Part shown: positions 34,366 through 45,705 of the stretch, one piece after another | Layout: each line of letters begins with the position of its first letter | How positions within the stretch are numbered: the stretch's first letter is position 1 | NCBI RefSeq assembly: GCF_000699445.3 | Contig: NC_067200.1 | Span: 13,911,256-13,975,255 of the forward strand | Length of the DNA: 64,000 bases | DNA from: Schistosoma haematobium | Taxonomy: Eukaryota; Platyhelminthes; Trematoda; Strigeidida; Schistosomatidae | Direction of reading: 5' to 3' | Notes under the pieces: generated by a model | Databases searched by the model: none | Seen by the model: only the letters and a program-made list of their open reading frames with translations | Told to the model about the DNA's origin: nothing | Translations under genes and position numbers: made by a program

Positions 34366-34860
34366 CATAGATGGATGGTGGCTAGAAGTGGATTGCAGGA
34401 CACGCATTTTTTCTAATGAGGACTCGTCAGCTGGATGTACATGTATTTCAGAGTTGATGTTCACTCCAGGATTCCAGTCCAGTACCGTTCACTTCAAACG
34501 TCATTTCATCATCCATTTAATTAATGAGTCCTGATAGCCACTTGCTTGTGCAATGAAGTGAAGTTTTAAATCATTTTGTATTATTTGTTTGAATGTTCCG
34601 ATTGATGTTTAGTACTGTAATTGATCAGTCTGTTATTGACATATGTGCCTTGTGTGCCGATTGCCTCGACATTACCTAAGTCACTAAACGTGCGTCCTGG
34701 ATTCCATGGCTACCCACCACCCATCTTTGCTTATAATCCTTGTGACTTCAGGCAATCTCAAGGCAATCCGTACAGGATGCACATGGGTCGATAAGAAACT
34801 GGTCAGTTAAAGTTTTAAACATCAATGTGAACATTCAAACAAACAATGCAAAATGCATGT
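34366..34860. mobile_element. inverted H2 pair
   Basis: A - monomer (34366-34680) almost identical to 29275 onward meets a + fragment (34688-34860) that begins near the ribozyme cut site (GCGTCCTGGATTCC). Confidence 0.8.
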
Positions 34861-35277
34861 TTTATTGTTTTTATATGACAAATGTTGCAAAAGAAGACTT
34901 TTCCAAATGGATTTCATCAAATATAAGTTGAACTGAGACGTTTAGTTGGTTGTTGTGAAGTGATGATTATTAAATAATAATGTTATAAAACAATGCTAAT
35001 AGGAAACGAGATTCAGTTATAAGTCATAATGTTATTCATAAACTTTGAATTTGTAAACAGTTGAGATTCCTAAGTTAATTTACTTTGGTTAGCTTGCAAT
35101 TATAATTTTGATACAATTGTCAAGCAATGTCTGCATCAACCAGGTATTGGTGTTGGTGAAAAAATGTATAATAGCACAATAATTCTTTGTTTGAAACGCA
35201 ACTGTTTGTATTTCTTTGTGTCTAAGAAACGGAAAAATACATTCAGTCCAAAGTTAAAATAATAAATTAGCGTAATT

Positions 35278-35503
35278 TAATGACTGAATTCATGAGTTGA
35301 TCTCATCTAGACCGCCATTGAATACCTGGAAGCACTGAACGACTGTTTCTTCCTAGTATGAGACTCCTCAGCAGTGCGCATACACGATCTCGCAAGTGGA
35401 GCTCGAACCCAGGACCTTCGGTCTCGTTCGCGAATGGCTAACCTCTATATCACGGAGCTGGCATCCAACGGTGTTAATGTCTAACTCCAACCAATCCAAG
35501 AAT
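35278..35503 (-). mobile_element. H1A SINE
   Basis: The - copy stops soon after the box A region. CTGAGGA and GAAA are intact and the triplet is GTT, but stem II is weakened (GTCT against GGAA). Confidence 0.75.
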
Positions 35504-36014
35504 AAATTGGTGAATGTTTTGTAGAAAACAATTGCTAAAGATCTAGGCAAAACGTTCAGTAGCTGGAGAGTTTTACGTTTTCTTGATATAGTTATTGTTA
35601 AGAATGTGACTACTACTGAATTAAATCACATCACTCTTAATAGTAACTTGAATACCTTAGATGATAGGATTCTGATTAGTTCAACTCCTATAACCTGTCC
35701 TTGTCGTAGTATATAATATTTGTTAGACGCATCAATGTGAAATTGTTGTGCTCCTTGTGTACTTCATTTGTATATGTGAATTATTCTTTCAGAATGTATC
35801 CGAAGAAAATGATATGAATGAACTGAATGGTTTGTATTTGTTGAAAAGGTATTGGTCAGTTATTTGGAGAACTTCAAATATCTATCTAAACTCATATCCA
35901 TAAAGATATAAGAAAATTATAAACCTACCTTATTACCTATGAGACACAGCGAAACTATGAAACATATTTAAATTACTTCATTATTTTATTGGTTATTTGA
36001 ATCGTCCCTATGAA
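35504..36014. other. intronic, nothing recognised
   Basis: No assignable feature. Confidence 0.5.
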
Positions 36015-36340
36015 GTTTAGGACTTCAGTTGACCAGTCACATATTGACATATGTTCACTTTATACGTATTGCCTCTATATTCTCATAATTCACGAGCATT
36101 TCAAGCAAAGATGGGTGGTGGATACCAGTGGAATCCAGGATACGTGTTTCTTTTTATTTGGGATTATCTGACTATCAGGACTCAAAAGCTCGGTGGATAA
36201 CGCGATGAAATCTGAAGAGAACGGTACTGGATCAGAGTGAATGTGGACTCTAAGATACCGGTATATCTAGCCAACGAGTCCCAACTAGGACGAAATATGT
36301 GTCCTGAATTCAACTGCTAGCCAATATCCATATCCGCTTA
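36015..36340. mobile_element. inverted H2 pair
   Basis: A - fragment to about 36172 and a + tRNA-like head plus hammerhead. The + core reads CCAACGA, so it is inactive by inspection. Confidence 0.7.
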
Positions 36341-36805
36341 TATTTAAATTACGGTCATATTGTTTACATTTATATCTCTTGTTGTTCTTATGTAATTTCT
36401 ATGTATAATTTACATTTCTACTTGGCTAAAATATGGAACAAAATCATATTGTCAGAATTTTATCATTTTAATGAATAAAATGCTTTATCTTCCATGCGGA
36501 AGTATTTAAATGTATCGTAACATGTCAGAAAAAAAATCAATGCTGTACCTAATCATGCTGTAACAAAAATTGAACTATAATTTAAAGTATCGATCATTCC
36601 ATAAATGCCTGGAGATCTCATACTTACTTTTTATGTACGTGACCTGAATGTCTCATGTATTCAGATCAAGACAAGGTTTTGAGCGATCACTGTAAAACTA
36701 GTTTGAAACCAGAATAAAATAATTTCTAAAGTTATCTAGCCAATGATAACACAGTAAATAACTAACATCAAAGAATCTATTGTCACAAACAATTTGATGT
36801 GATCA

Positions 36806-37187
36806 GTAATGGGGTTGTGAAGATTGTTGAGTTTTTGAGTGAGATGACGAGTCGATCAATGTTAAACCATCACTAAAAACTTGCAAGAACTGGATGGCCA
36901 TTACGTTCTAGTAGGGGAATTCTACGATACCGCACACAGAATTCGAATTCAGGACCTTCGGTTTCGCGTTTGAACGCTTAACCTCTAGACCACTGAGCCG
37001 GTGTTCAATGGTGTTAATGCCTGACTTCAGATAATCCACGACATTACGCTACTGTCTTTCATTGTCTGAGGTAGATACCTGTCTCTATCCGACACAGACT
37101 ATCTCCACTGGTCACGGTTTCTCACTAGAACTCTAAGAATTACCTCTCTAACATTGATTAGTTCATGATCTCAATCAAAAATGTTTT
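36806..37187 (-). mobile_element. H1B SINE, long 5' region
   Basis: Covers the family 3' end through box B and box A to the far 5' segment (CTCACTAGAACTC). A short + tail fragment (37149-37182) is appended. The hammerhead is unrecognisable. Confidence 0.7.
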
Positions 37188-37825
37188 GATATAAGGTGAA
37201 ACAGATTTGATCATCAGAATGAGATACATGTAACGCATAAAAGTAGATGTATATTTCATCTTTATTATTTTTAAGACATTTAATCCCTCATCAAAGTTTC
37301 TACATCATAAACTGCTTTCAGTTAATGAGCTTGAAGTAACCTTTATAAAGTAAACGTTCCTTAAAGTCAGAAAAACTTCGAATAGAATTATAGTTATGTA
37401 TAGCATACGATAAATAGTTTGTTTAGGACAATATTGTGGTCTGGCAACTCGAACTGATGTACGTACGAACGTACGAAGTTCTACGTTGTTACTGACTGAC
37501 TAAGACAATATTATAAACATGCGTATTTATTAATTCGCGTTAATTTTAGTAACTTAATCGATAATCATATACGAGATTGTCCCACTACTTTTGCATCTAT
37601 AAACGTATATCTGTTAATGTCAGTTGACATACTGTTCAAGAATTCAATTACGTAATTATTTAATCATAACTATTGCAGCTTTAGATAAAACATGTTTGTA
37701 TATATTAAAGTATTCTTTCGACGGATTGATTTACCATCTTTTGTGCACAAGATAATTTTCAAAAGAGGGTGTAAATCTTTAAACAAATGTCCGTCTTGTA
37801 AAAAACTATAGATAGAAAGACAAAT
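37188..37825. other. intronic, nothing recognised
   Basis: No assignable feature. Confidence 0.5.
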
Positions 37826-38340
37826 TTGTTTGTGTTTTGTTGCTGATTTTTATTTAGTTAAATACATAAACATTGGTACAAGAAGGCACCAAACAGATAT
37901 GCGCCATATAAATCATTCGATTTATGTAATGGTTTGGATACTGCCTGGATTCCCAAACCGAAGCAGGTGGCTTTCAGAGGGGGCTACACCACTAGCCTTT
38001 GATTTAAAGGTCTGACCCATAAGGCAGTCTTAAGGTAGCCAGTGGCCGACAATTGGCTCATACAACATTAGTTTCCTTAGGATCATGGAACCCATGTACA
38101 CTGTTGGTTTGGAATCAGGATTTTCCCACTCCCTCTCTACATACCTACCCGGTTAAGGCGTCGGACATTCACTTTTTGTCCTCACATTTTTGTAAACAAC
38201 ACCCCCGTCGCAAGAACTCAGTGAGTAGGACTTCCCTGCCAGTGGTTGTATGCACGTGGGCAATTGACAGCATTTCAAGAGGGAAAGCTGACTCTACTCT
38301 CGGTCTTACCAGAGCATTTGGGGATGAGATTATATCATGA
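37826..38340 (-). repeat. D4 repeat copy
   Basis: Aligns end to end with the D4 copies near 16 kb and 39 kb, with internal losses. Open frames here are repeat shadows. Confidence 0.65.
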
Positions 38341-38387
38341 GATTATCTCATGTAAAGTTACTATTGGCAATTGGATAAATACTTGTA

Positions 38388-38750
38388 CAGTTGAATTCGC
38401 AAGCCAATCTAAGCTAGACCACTACTGATAACCTGGAAGCACTGAACGGTCGTTTTTGTCCTATTATGCGACTTCTAAACGATGCACATCCAAGATTGCG
38501 CATGCAGGACTCAAACCCGGAAACTTTGGTTTCGCTCACGAACCTCTAACCTCTAGATCACTGGGCCGTTATCCAACGATATTAATGTCTAACTTTAATC
38601 GATCCATGATCTTTTGTAACCATTCATTATCTGAAGCGAATAACTATCTTCATCCCATATAGATTGGACTCCACTGGTCCTGGCCGTCCAGTGCCTCAAG
38701 GTTTACAATGTTAGTCCGATTTAAATTGACTCGTGAATTCACAAATCCCC
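38388..38750. mobile_element. H1A SINE with appended + tail
   Basis: A degenerate - copy (38388-38683) is joined to a + fragment starting CCGTCCAGTGC, within a few bases of the predicted ribozyme cut site. Confidence 0.65.
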
Positions 38751-38962
38751 ATACTAATTCGTTATATGATTACTCAATGATTATTGAACAGTTTAGACTA
38801 AAACCTAATAATCTCTGTAGATACAAACGTGATGTTTGCCAAAAAAACTTTTGTTAAAGAAAAAGTGACTGTCTGAAGTAGTACTTAAGCTAAACAAGAT
38901 TATGATTAAAACGAGTTAATAGCTATACACTAGCTCAGAAATATTTTTCTCAATAGATAGTA

Positions 38963-39126
38963 ACTATTATTTATTTTTATTTATTTATTTTAAGACATAG
39001 ACATTGGTACAAGGAAAACTTTTTTTGTATTTGTTAGTGTTTATTTTTGTTGTTGCCTAAGTAACTTGTTGAAATACCCTGTGCTGAGAATTATATATTG
39101 TACTAAAATATAATATTGGATAAAGC

Positions 39127-39160
<34 letters not shown>

Positions 39161-39615
39161 CCGCCACACAAATCTCATTTGATATGTGTGAGGGCCTGGG
39201 TGCCCACACCGAAGCAGATGGTTTTCTTAAGGGCCCACACTTGGAACCTTCGACCTGAAAGTCTGATCCACAAGGCAGTGGAGATTCCCAAGGAGATGCA
39301 GTCCCATGGTAGCCAGTCACCAACGATTAGTTCATACGAAGTTTGTTCCTTCAGGATACTGGAGCTCATGTGCACCATTGGTTTGGAATCACGGTTTTCC
39401 AACTCCCTTAGATGGACTCACCGTCTCGACCGGCCCGGTTAAAGCGTCGGACATTCGCTTTTCGTCGTCTCATTTTCGTAAACAGCACCAGTGCCACTAA
39501 GAAGGCAATGAGTAGGACTTCCCTGACAGAGGCTATATACACGTGTCCATGTGAGAGCATTTGGAGAGGGAGAGCGGACTCTCCCCGCTCTCGGCCGTAC
39601 CAGGGCATTTAGGAG
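38963..39615 (-). repeat. D4 repeat copy interrupted by a D2 3' end
   Basis: The tail-like AAAT-rich end (38963-39018) is separated from the body (39161-39615) by a D2 fragment. The body end, GGCATTTAGGAGC, lies about 95 bp upstream of receptor exon 2. Confidence 0.65.
39019..39160 (+). repeat. D2 3' end with (AAT)n tail
   Basis: Carries the TACTAAAATATAATATTGGA segment, ATAAAGCCATT and about ten AAT units. It is inserted in D4; the poly-Asn and poly-Tyr frames across it are artefacts. Confidence 0.65.
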
Positions 39616-39706
39616 CTTTCACTGTTAAATAGAATGACTATACACAATTCATGCAACCTTTTTGTTTTCAATGTATACGATTATATAATGTATTTATTCA
39701 TTTCAG

Positions 39707-40174
39707 ATGGTGAAAATGTTAACATTAGTAGCATTAATGTATGGTTTATCACAATTACCAAGGCATACAATCTATTTACATGGATTAATTAATCGTGACT
39801 TTTGGTTTAAATCTTATTCAATTAAAGCATGGGCTGCAGCAAATTTCGCTCGTGATTCATCCACATGTTATAATCCATTTATATATGCATGGATAAATAA
39901 AAATTTTCGACAAGATATTTATCATTTATTTTATTCATGCTTTTTATCATGTTTTAAAATACGTTTACCTAAATTAACACGTTCATCAAATAAAACAAAT
40001 TTGTTAACACGTAGCAACAATAATAATATACAATTGCCAATGATTCGTATGAATCAACCATCATCTATAAATGAAGGGAATTCAAATTCTATTCATTATT
40101 TCCCAATCAATCATTCAACTACTCATAGTGAATTACATGATAAATCAAATGTAAATCGTATTTCAGATGCTTAA
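39707..40174 (+). CDS. neuropeptide-type GPCR, exon 2 (TM6, TM7, C-tail)
   Basis: This exon supplies residues 387-541 and the stop codon (40172-40174). It follows a TTTCAG acceptor in phase 0, joining AKRK to MVKM so that the basic TM5-TM6 loop runs into TM6. TM6 (about 388-411) has Pro404 but reads SQLP where the family usually has CWxP, so the toggle Trp is Gln402. TM7 ends in NPFIY (442-446), a proper NPxxY motif, followed by an NKNFRQDIYHLF helix 8 and Cys464/Cys468, candidate palmitoylation sites. The tail is Asn/Ser rich and has no recognisable PDZ end (RISDA). STCYNPFIYAWINKNFR resembles GPR83 and NPY/RYamide-type receptors. The exon alone cannot encode a receptor; its ATG is not a likely start. 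Confidence 0.92.
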   Translation: MVKMLTLVALMYGLSQLPRHTIYLHGLINRDFWFKSYSIKAWAAANFARDSSTCYNPFIYAWINKNFRQDIYHLFYSCFLSCFKIRLPKLTRSSNKTNLLTRSNNNNIQLPMIRMNQPSSINEGNSNSIHYFPINHSTTHSELHDKSNVNRISDA

Positions 40175-40554
40175 AACAAAACAAGACACTAATAACAATA
40201 ACCACCAACACCACCACCAGCACCACCACCACTACAACAACAACAACACATTCAAGATACTTAAGTGGTGTTAATAATGTAAAACTATCTAGATAGATTA
40301 TGTTTTAATCTATACTGTTTATTTTAAACAGAAGTAAAAAGAAGTTAAAATGTATTTTGTATACATTTACACGTACCATTATTACTATGTATTGGTTCAG
40401 TATAATAATATCATGATAACATTGTGAAAGATTTATGATTATGATTATATAGAAATGTCATTTATTTCATGACAAATGTTAATATTCTGTATTATTTTCT
40501 ATTTTAAAATATATAAATATACTTTATTATGGTTATTAATATTGATAAAAGTGC
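40175..40554 (+). other. 3' flank / probable 3' UTR of the receptor gene
   Basis: An ACC- and ACA-rich simple tract (about 40190-40255) directly follows the stop. I found no canonical AATAAA downstream to the next repeat; TATAAA near 40511 is the nearest variant. Confidence 0.4.
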
Positions 40555-40815
40555 TAAAGTCAACGAGAACATATAAGTTGGGGATAATGAAATGTACTTG
40601 GATACAAAATTATAGAATGTCTTAGTGAAATGTAAGAACTATATAGTAAATATTTCATTTGTGAAATGTTAATCAATTATTTCAGATTTGTATTATTCCT
40701 TCATTTTGTTCTGTTTGATCTTCTTAACTGTTTGCTATCAGGTATTCTACTCTCGATTGGTGATACATACTATTTATATCTGTTGACATCAGTAGTACAC
40801 ACTACAGTACGTGTG
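40555..40815 (-). repeat. D5 dispersed repeat, copy 2
   Basis: Inverse of the 47.8 and 49.2 kb copies, ending CACTACAG on +. It lies about 380 bp downstream of the receptor stop codon. Confidence 0.65.
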
Positions 40816-41392
40816 TTAATCGTTGTACAGAGGATTTCTTGCTAGAAGCTAGTCAATGAAGTATATCTATCGCTTTTTTTAAACTCATTATAGGGAAACA
40901 TTGTTAAAGATTAGAAATTTATTTAAAGTTACGTATGGTCCTAAGTTTAAACAGTTTACTTTCAGATCGATATGTTCTACTATTATGAGTTTAATAGAGT
41001 TCTTAAAATGTGATCTGAGTTTCAGTCACTTATTTTACATAGCTGAAGTTTATTATGATACCATTTGATTTGATTGTTAAGATTTGAGGGGATAAAATCA
41101 ATGTTTCAACATATTTTCACAGTAAACTGATCTGTTTTAGCAAATAACAATTATGAAATGTGAAAGAAGAGACCGAAAATTAATATTAAGATCACTTGAT
41201 CGGAAGTTAACGTCCATCAATAATGTCTTAATACAAATGGTTACCGTAAAAACAATGATCTACAGTACAACGTTTAGTAATACTCAGCTGTCTCGCTTAG
41301 AGTTCACATGGATATATATACATATATATACTATACAAGAAGTAGTAATGTATCATTTTCGATTTTGGGTTGTGGAAAATATTGAATTTCAT
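40816..41392. other. intergenic, nothing recognised
   Basis: An 80-codon frame here shows no protein-like motif. Confidence 0.5.
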
Positions 41393-41500
41393 TGAGATCA
41401 TGAACCGATCGATGTTAGACTATCATTGAAAACCTAAAAACCCTCAGTGGCTGAACCTTAGACATTAACAATGTGGAGTCCTGATTCAGTGGTGTACAGG
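41393..41500. mobile_element. H1B remnant, left of a solo LTR
   Basis: A - tail fragment is followed by + head sequence up to GTGTACAGG, where the LTR is inserted. The + part resumes at 42018. Confidence 0.65.
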
Positions 41501-42012
41501 TGTTATATCCCGATAAGCATAATGAATGGTAACTTTTGGGATCCATTTATGAACCAATACTATGCGTATATTTTTATCGTATAATTGTCAAATAACTAGA
41601 CTATACATATTCACGTCCAACTTATTATGAGCTTTATTTTAACCTATGAGCTATTATAATACGATCTAACATTCTTGAATTATGCCCTGTCTATTAATTA
41701 CTACCTCTATCATTCACATCCATATTTGGTTAAATCTTGTACAAATGTTGTTTCCTATTTCATGGTACGATGTAGCCTGTTTGGTTGGTATATAAACCGA
41801 GTATGTTTGACATAAACGATTCATATTGCAGAGGCTGCGATTAGTGTTCTGGACTTAACCGGCTGGGCCAGGCAGGAAGCAGGATTGATAAGTACTCTAG
41901 ACTGCTTGCACGGGTTTTATGCGTCATCAGTCCGATCGATAAATCACTGCTCTCTAATTGGAGGTATCATTACGTATACATCAACAGGGCACTCAGGACA
42001 CAAGTTATAACA
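41501..42012 (+). mobile_element. solo LTR (LTR-S), 512 bp
   Basis: Bounded by TGTTATATCC and GTTATAACA and flanked by an exact 5-bp duplication ACAGG (41496-41500 and 42013-42017). A TATATAAACC box lies at about 41790. It shares the GTACGATGT...TATATAAAC...GTATGTTTGA region with the LTR at 3111-3482, and like it sits inside the tRNA-like part of an H1 element. Confidence 0.85.
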
Positions 42013-42017
42013 ACAGG

Positions 42018-42092
42018 TTAGACATTCGGGCATGTGACAGAACGTCCTCGTTTCTGATCCCGCGTTCTGGATCTTGCATGCTTGCTTCTGAG
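42018..42092 (+). mobile_element. H1B remnant, right of a solo LTR
   Basis: Continues the head after the LTR (TTAGACATTCGGGCATGTGA, then a box B-like ATCCCGC) and stops before a usable hammerhead. Confidence 0.55.
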
Positions 42093-42729
42093 TTTATAAA
42101 TGACTTTTTCACTACTTTTACGGATATTTTCTATTCTATAAATCTATCTGGCGATTGATTTGTGATGATAGATATATGGCCCCAGAAAAAATTAAAATAT
42201 TACTTAATTCATAGTAACTGATACTTTTCATGACCAATATCTTCAATGTTGACAACCACAACTCGAGCCGGTGATCTAAACCAGATTATTCAGTTTTCGA
42301 TGTATAAGTTTATCATTGGAATCACTGGATCGGCGTTATGAGATATAGTTTCAATTTTGCTTAGTTTATAATTTAAGTAAACGAACACTAATGAAAATAT
42401 TTCATCTTAGAAACTAAATCTTTATACTTATAAAAATGTCATTTCAACGCTTATAACTATTACATAAACATAACAACTGACATTGTAGGCAGGAGTTTGT
42501 TTTAAGGAAAAAACAAACAAATTTCTGTCACCTAAAGGCACCATTATGAATACTAAAATACCTCTACTTAGAAGCATGTTTTGTTTTCTTAATTCTACTA
42601 AACTTATCAAAGGAATAAAAAAAGTAAACAAAACTGATGTCGAATTTTTCCTGGTTACTTGGTAATTTTAAGTACAATTATTGATTATTGCGGTGGATAT
42701 AAAAAGGGATAGAATAATGACCGACAAAC
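42093..42729. other. intergenic, nothing recognised
   Basis: No assignable feature. Confidence 0.5.
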
Positions 42730-42756
42730 AAACGATATCATTAAATGATATCGTTT
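42730..42756. repeat. 27-bp perfect hairpin palindrome
   Basis: AAACGATATCATT and AATGATATCGTTT are perfect reverse complements around a single A. Confidence 0.85.
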
Positions 42757-43061
42757 CTATCATACAGAATATTTAAAATGTGGTATTACAATAAAAAAAT
42801 AATAACAATCATCATCATCATTTGTAGTTAGGTAATGTACAATAATTCATGTTGAAGTACCTTATATACTTGAAAAACCATGGTAATAAAGCATAACGTC
42901 AAATCTAGTGTAAAGTATGTTTTAAAATGGATTGTCTTTGTGAAAACTATAAATCTAGTTATATATTAATGACTCTTGTATGATATTTGAAATAAACTGA
43001 AAAGTTGTAATCGGAAACGTCATTATTGTTTAAGTATATACCTTTAAACAACTAAATACCT

Positions 43062-43170
43062 ACCTACCTACCTACCTACCTACCTACCTACATACATACA
43101 TACATACATACATACATACATACATACATACATACATACATACATACATACATACATACATACATACATC
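43062..43170. repeat. compound (CTAC)n(CATA)n microsatellite
   Basis: About eight CTAC/CCTA units pass into about twenty CATA units. Confidence 0.95.
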
Positions 43171-43374
43171 GACTGATAGTTTCTTGTAATTTCGAACTAC
43201 ATAGAATAATCTAATACGAATTTCATTTCCGTTGCATAGGGTAATAAATATTAAATAAAGAGTTATTATGTTAGATGTATTATTTTCAACAATTAGTTCA
43301 TTAACGTAATGATAAGTTCTAAGAATAGAACTGTGACATTTTCTTTTGTTAATTTCACTAACTTTATGATGCTG

Positions 43375-43562
43375 TTTATTATGACGTGATTAGATCACCA
43401 ATTAGAACATCGACTTGTATGAAATTGGTCAACTAATGACATGTTGTCCAGCGTAAGAAACCTGGAATCTATTTTCAATCTGTATTGGTTATTCTTGTCT
43501 GATGGAATCCAGAACACAATCTTAGTTTCTTTTATATAAATAATGTATTTTAGATATATACG

Positions 43563-43659
<97 letters not shown>

Positions 43660-43795
43660 TAAATCAGACCGCTTTATATCATAAAATAGAAAATAACAAT
43701 TATACAAGTTCAGGCCAAAAGTGGTTGTGAACGTGAGATACTATAAATAATAAATTGGGAATAATATAATATAATTCTATTACTATTAATATAAT
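43375..43795 (+). repeat. D3 dispersed repeat, copy 2, 5' part
   Basis: Aligns with 31400-31720. Contains a long (TA)n expansion at about 43568-43658 that copy 1 lacks at that position. Confidence 0.55.
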
Positions 43796-44180
43796 AATCT
43801 CCACAACCCCTATACTAGTAAATAACATGTGCTCACTGGTGACTAGCTTCATGAGGGTATTCTAGGAGTTCTAATGAGAAGCCATGACCAGTGGAGCTAA
43901 TCCATGTCGAGTAGAGACAGGTATCTACCTCAGTACAATGGAAAATGGTTGCGCAATTACGTGGATTGGTTGGTGTTAGACACTATCAACATTGGATGCC
44001 GGCTCAGTGGTCCAGCAGGTTAAGCGTTCATGCGCGAGACAGAAGACCCTGGTTTCGTATCCCGCAAGCGGGTTGCACACTGCTGAGTAGTCCCACAATA
44101 GAACGAAACGGCCGTCCAGTGCTTCCAGGTTTTCAGTGGTGTTCTAACATCAATCGGTTCATGATCTCAATCAGAAAATA
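43795..44180 (+). mobile_element. H1B SINE inserted in D3
   Basis: A nearly full-length + copy with box A-like GGCTCAGTGGTCCAGCAGG and a box B relic. The ribozyme has CTGAGTA. AATATAA near both junctions may be a short duplication. D3 resumes immediately after it. Confidence 0.85.
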
Positions 44181-44240
44181 TAAGAATCGTCGTATAATAG
44201 TAGCCGATAATCCAAATGAAATCTTATAATAAGTGATATA
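44181..44240 (+). repeat. D3 repeat, copy 2, 3' end
   Basis: TCGTATAATAGTAGC through AAATCTTATAATAAG matches the end of copy 1 and leads into a TA tract. Confidence 0.6.
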
Positions 44241-44573
44241 TATATATATTTCAAATGAATGTGATAATGAAAGTATATAATTATTATTAGTTAAATTTAA
44301 CTCAAATAAACTGTGTTAGATAAAGCTGTCAAGGTAACAGTACAATTTTTGAACTTTGCCAGGAGTATGAAATAAACTCTTCAATTACTCAAGGCTAATA
44401 TTTCACACCAGCAGATAATGTCTGGTTGTAATTCTCAAATGAAGCATAAATACAAACTAACATGATATTACTATACATTAGCATAAAACTTCTTGAGAAC
44501 ATTGTTACCAGTTCAGTCTTTAATATGTCTTTATGGTTCATGCTTGAAGTACGGTTGTGACATTTAAATTTTG

Positions 44574-44815
44574 ATAGTTGAATTCATGTACTGATTTAAG
44601 CTAGATCACTATTGAATACCTGGAAGCACTGAATGACCGTTTTATCCTAGTATGCGACTTTTCAACAGTTCGCATCAATAATATCTTATACAGGACTCTA
44701 ACCCAGGACTTTTGGTCTCGCGAGCAAACACTTGAACTCTAGATCACTAAACTGGTATCCACTAGTGTTAATGTCTAATTTCAATCAAACCATGATCTTT
44801 CACAACCCTTCATCT
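44574..44815 (-). mobile_element. H1A SINE, degenerate
   Basis: All segments are recognisable from tail to head; the hammerhead core has several changes. Confidence 0.65.
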
Positions 44816-45371
44816 CCATCTAATACATTTAAATTTGCTAACAGATTATAGTAAGAATCAACTACTTAACTGTTTCAAATATGTTGAATAGTCTTTGATA
44901 TTCATACCGATTTTAATGGTCAACATAAATAATTTTCAAAATAAATAATGTCACAGGGAGGTAAATTGATGAATCTAATTTAGAGAAAACAACACTGAAT
45001 TAGATTAATGGGCAAATAATAAATAACAAACGGAAACACATACAAACATAACAGTATAGCTTTTAATGAATTCCCTTTCATGAATAAAAGCTTTGTAGTT
45101 ACTTTATTAATTTGGTTCATGACCAACTAATTTGTCCTGAACATTTTACTTAGTTCATTTTGGAAAGAATAACAAAAGTGGAAACTATTGTCTAAACACA
45201 GAAAACAATCCATTGTATTCAACAATTATAGTGAGTTGAAATGTAATCTTTGAATGATGCATTGTTCAAATACAATTTTCCACCAATGTCACATGAAATA
45301 AGTTAATGAATGATACGTTGAAGAAAACACTTGAAAAAGAAAGAAGAAACAACTATACCATATACTTCTTT
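44816..45371. other. intergenic, nothing recognised
   Basis: No assignable feature. Confidence 0.5.
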
Positions 45372-45705
45372 TGTTAGTTTTTTATTGAGAGCATCAACCA
45401 AACAATGTTAGATCACTATTGATAACCTAGAAGCACTGGATGCCCTTTTGGTTCTAGTTTGGGACTCCTTAGTAATGTGCATCCACAATCCCTTACCTAG
45501 GATCTTCGATCTCGTGAGGGCAATTGACCTCTAAACTATTGAGCTGGTATTTAACGGTATTAATGTCTAACTTCATTTAATCTACGATATGAAACGACTA
45601 TCTTTAACTGTCTCACATCCGACACAGTTGACCTCTCCTCTGACTAGAACTCCATAAAATCACCTCTTAAAGCTAGTCACCAATAAACAAGTGATAATGT
45701 TAACA
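45372..45705 (-). mobile_element. H1B SINE, degenerate full length
   Basis: Extends to the far 5' segment (CTAGTCACCAATAAACAAG). The ribozyme core is eroded. Confidence 0.65.

Larger units (their letters stand above)
9709..39706 (+). other. 29,998-bp phase-0 intron of the GPCR gene
   Basis: The donor is GTAAGT at 9709 and the acceptor is TTTCAG ending at 39706. The two flanking reading frames join without loss of frame and complete a seven-helix receptor. The intron is mostly retroposon debris on both strands, described entry by entry; no other complete gene was found in it. Confidence 0.88.

Noticed and set aside
39116..39500. Overlapping frames of 60-108 residues near 39.1-39.6 kb, and similar ones at 16.1-16.7 kb and 38.0-38.4 kb
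   Set aside because: They occur on both strands of the D4 repeat, several at once, with no domain; similarity between them reflects DNA-level repeat identity.
39707..40174. Exon 2 as an independent gene starting at its own ATG
   Set aside because: It starts exactly after an acceptor and supplies the missing TM6-TM7 of exon 1 in frame.
43062..43660. Possible CRISPR-like or satellite array
   Set aside because: Only a CTAC/CATA microsatellite and a TA tract; no repeat-spacer structure.
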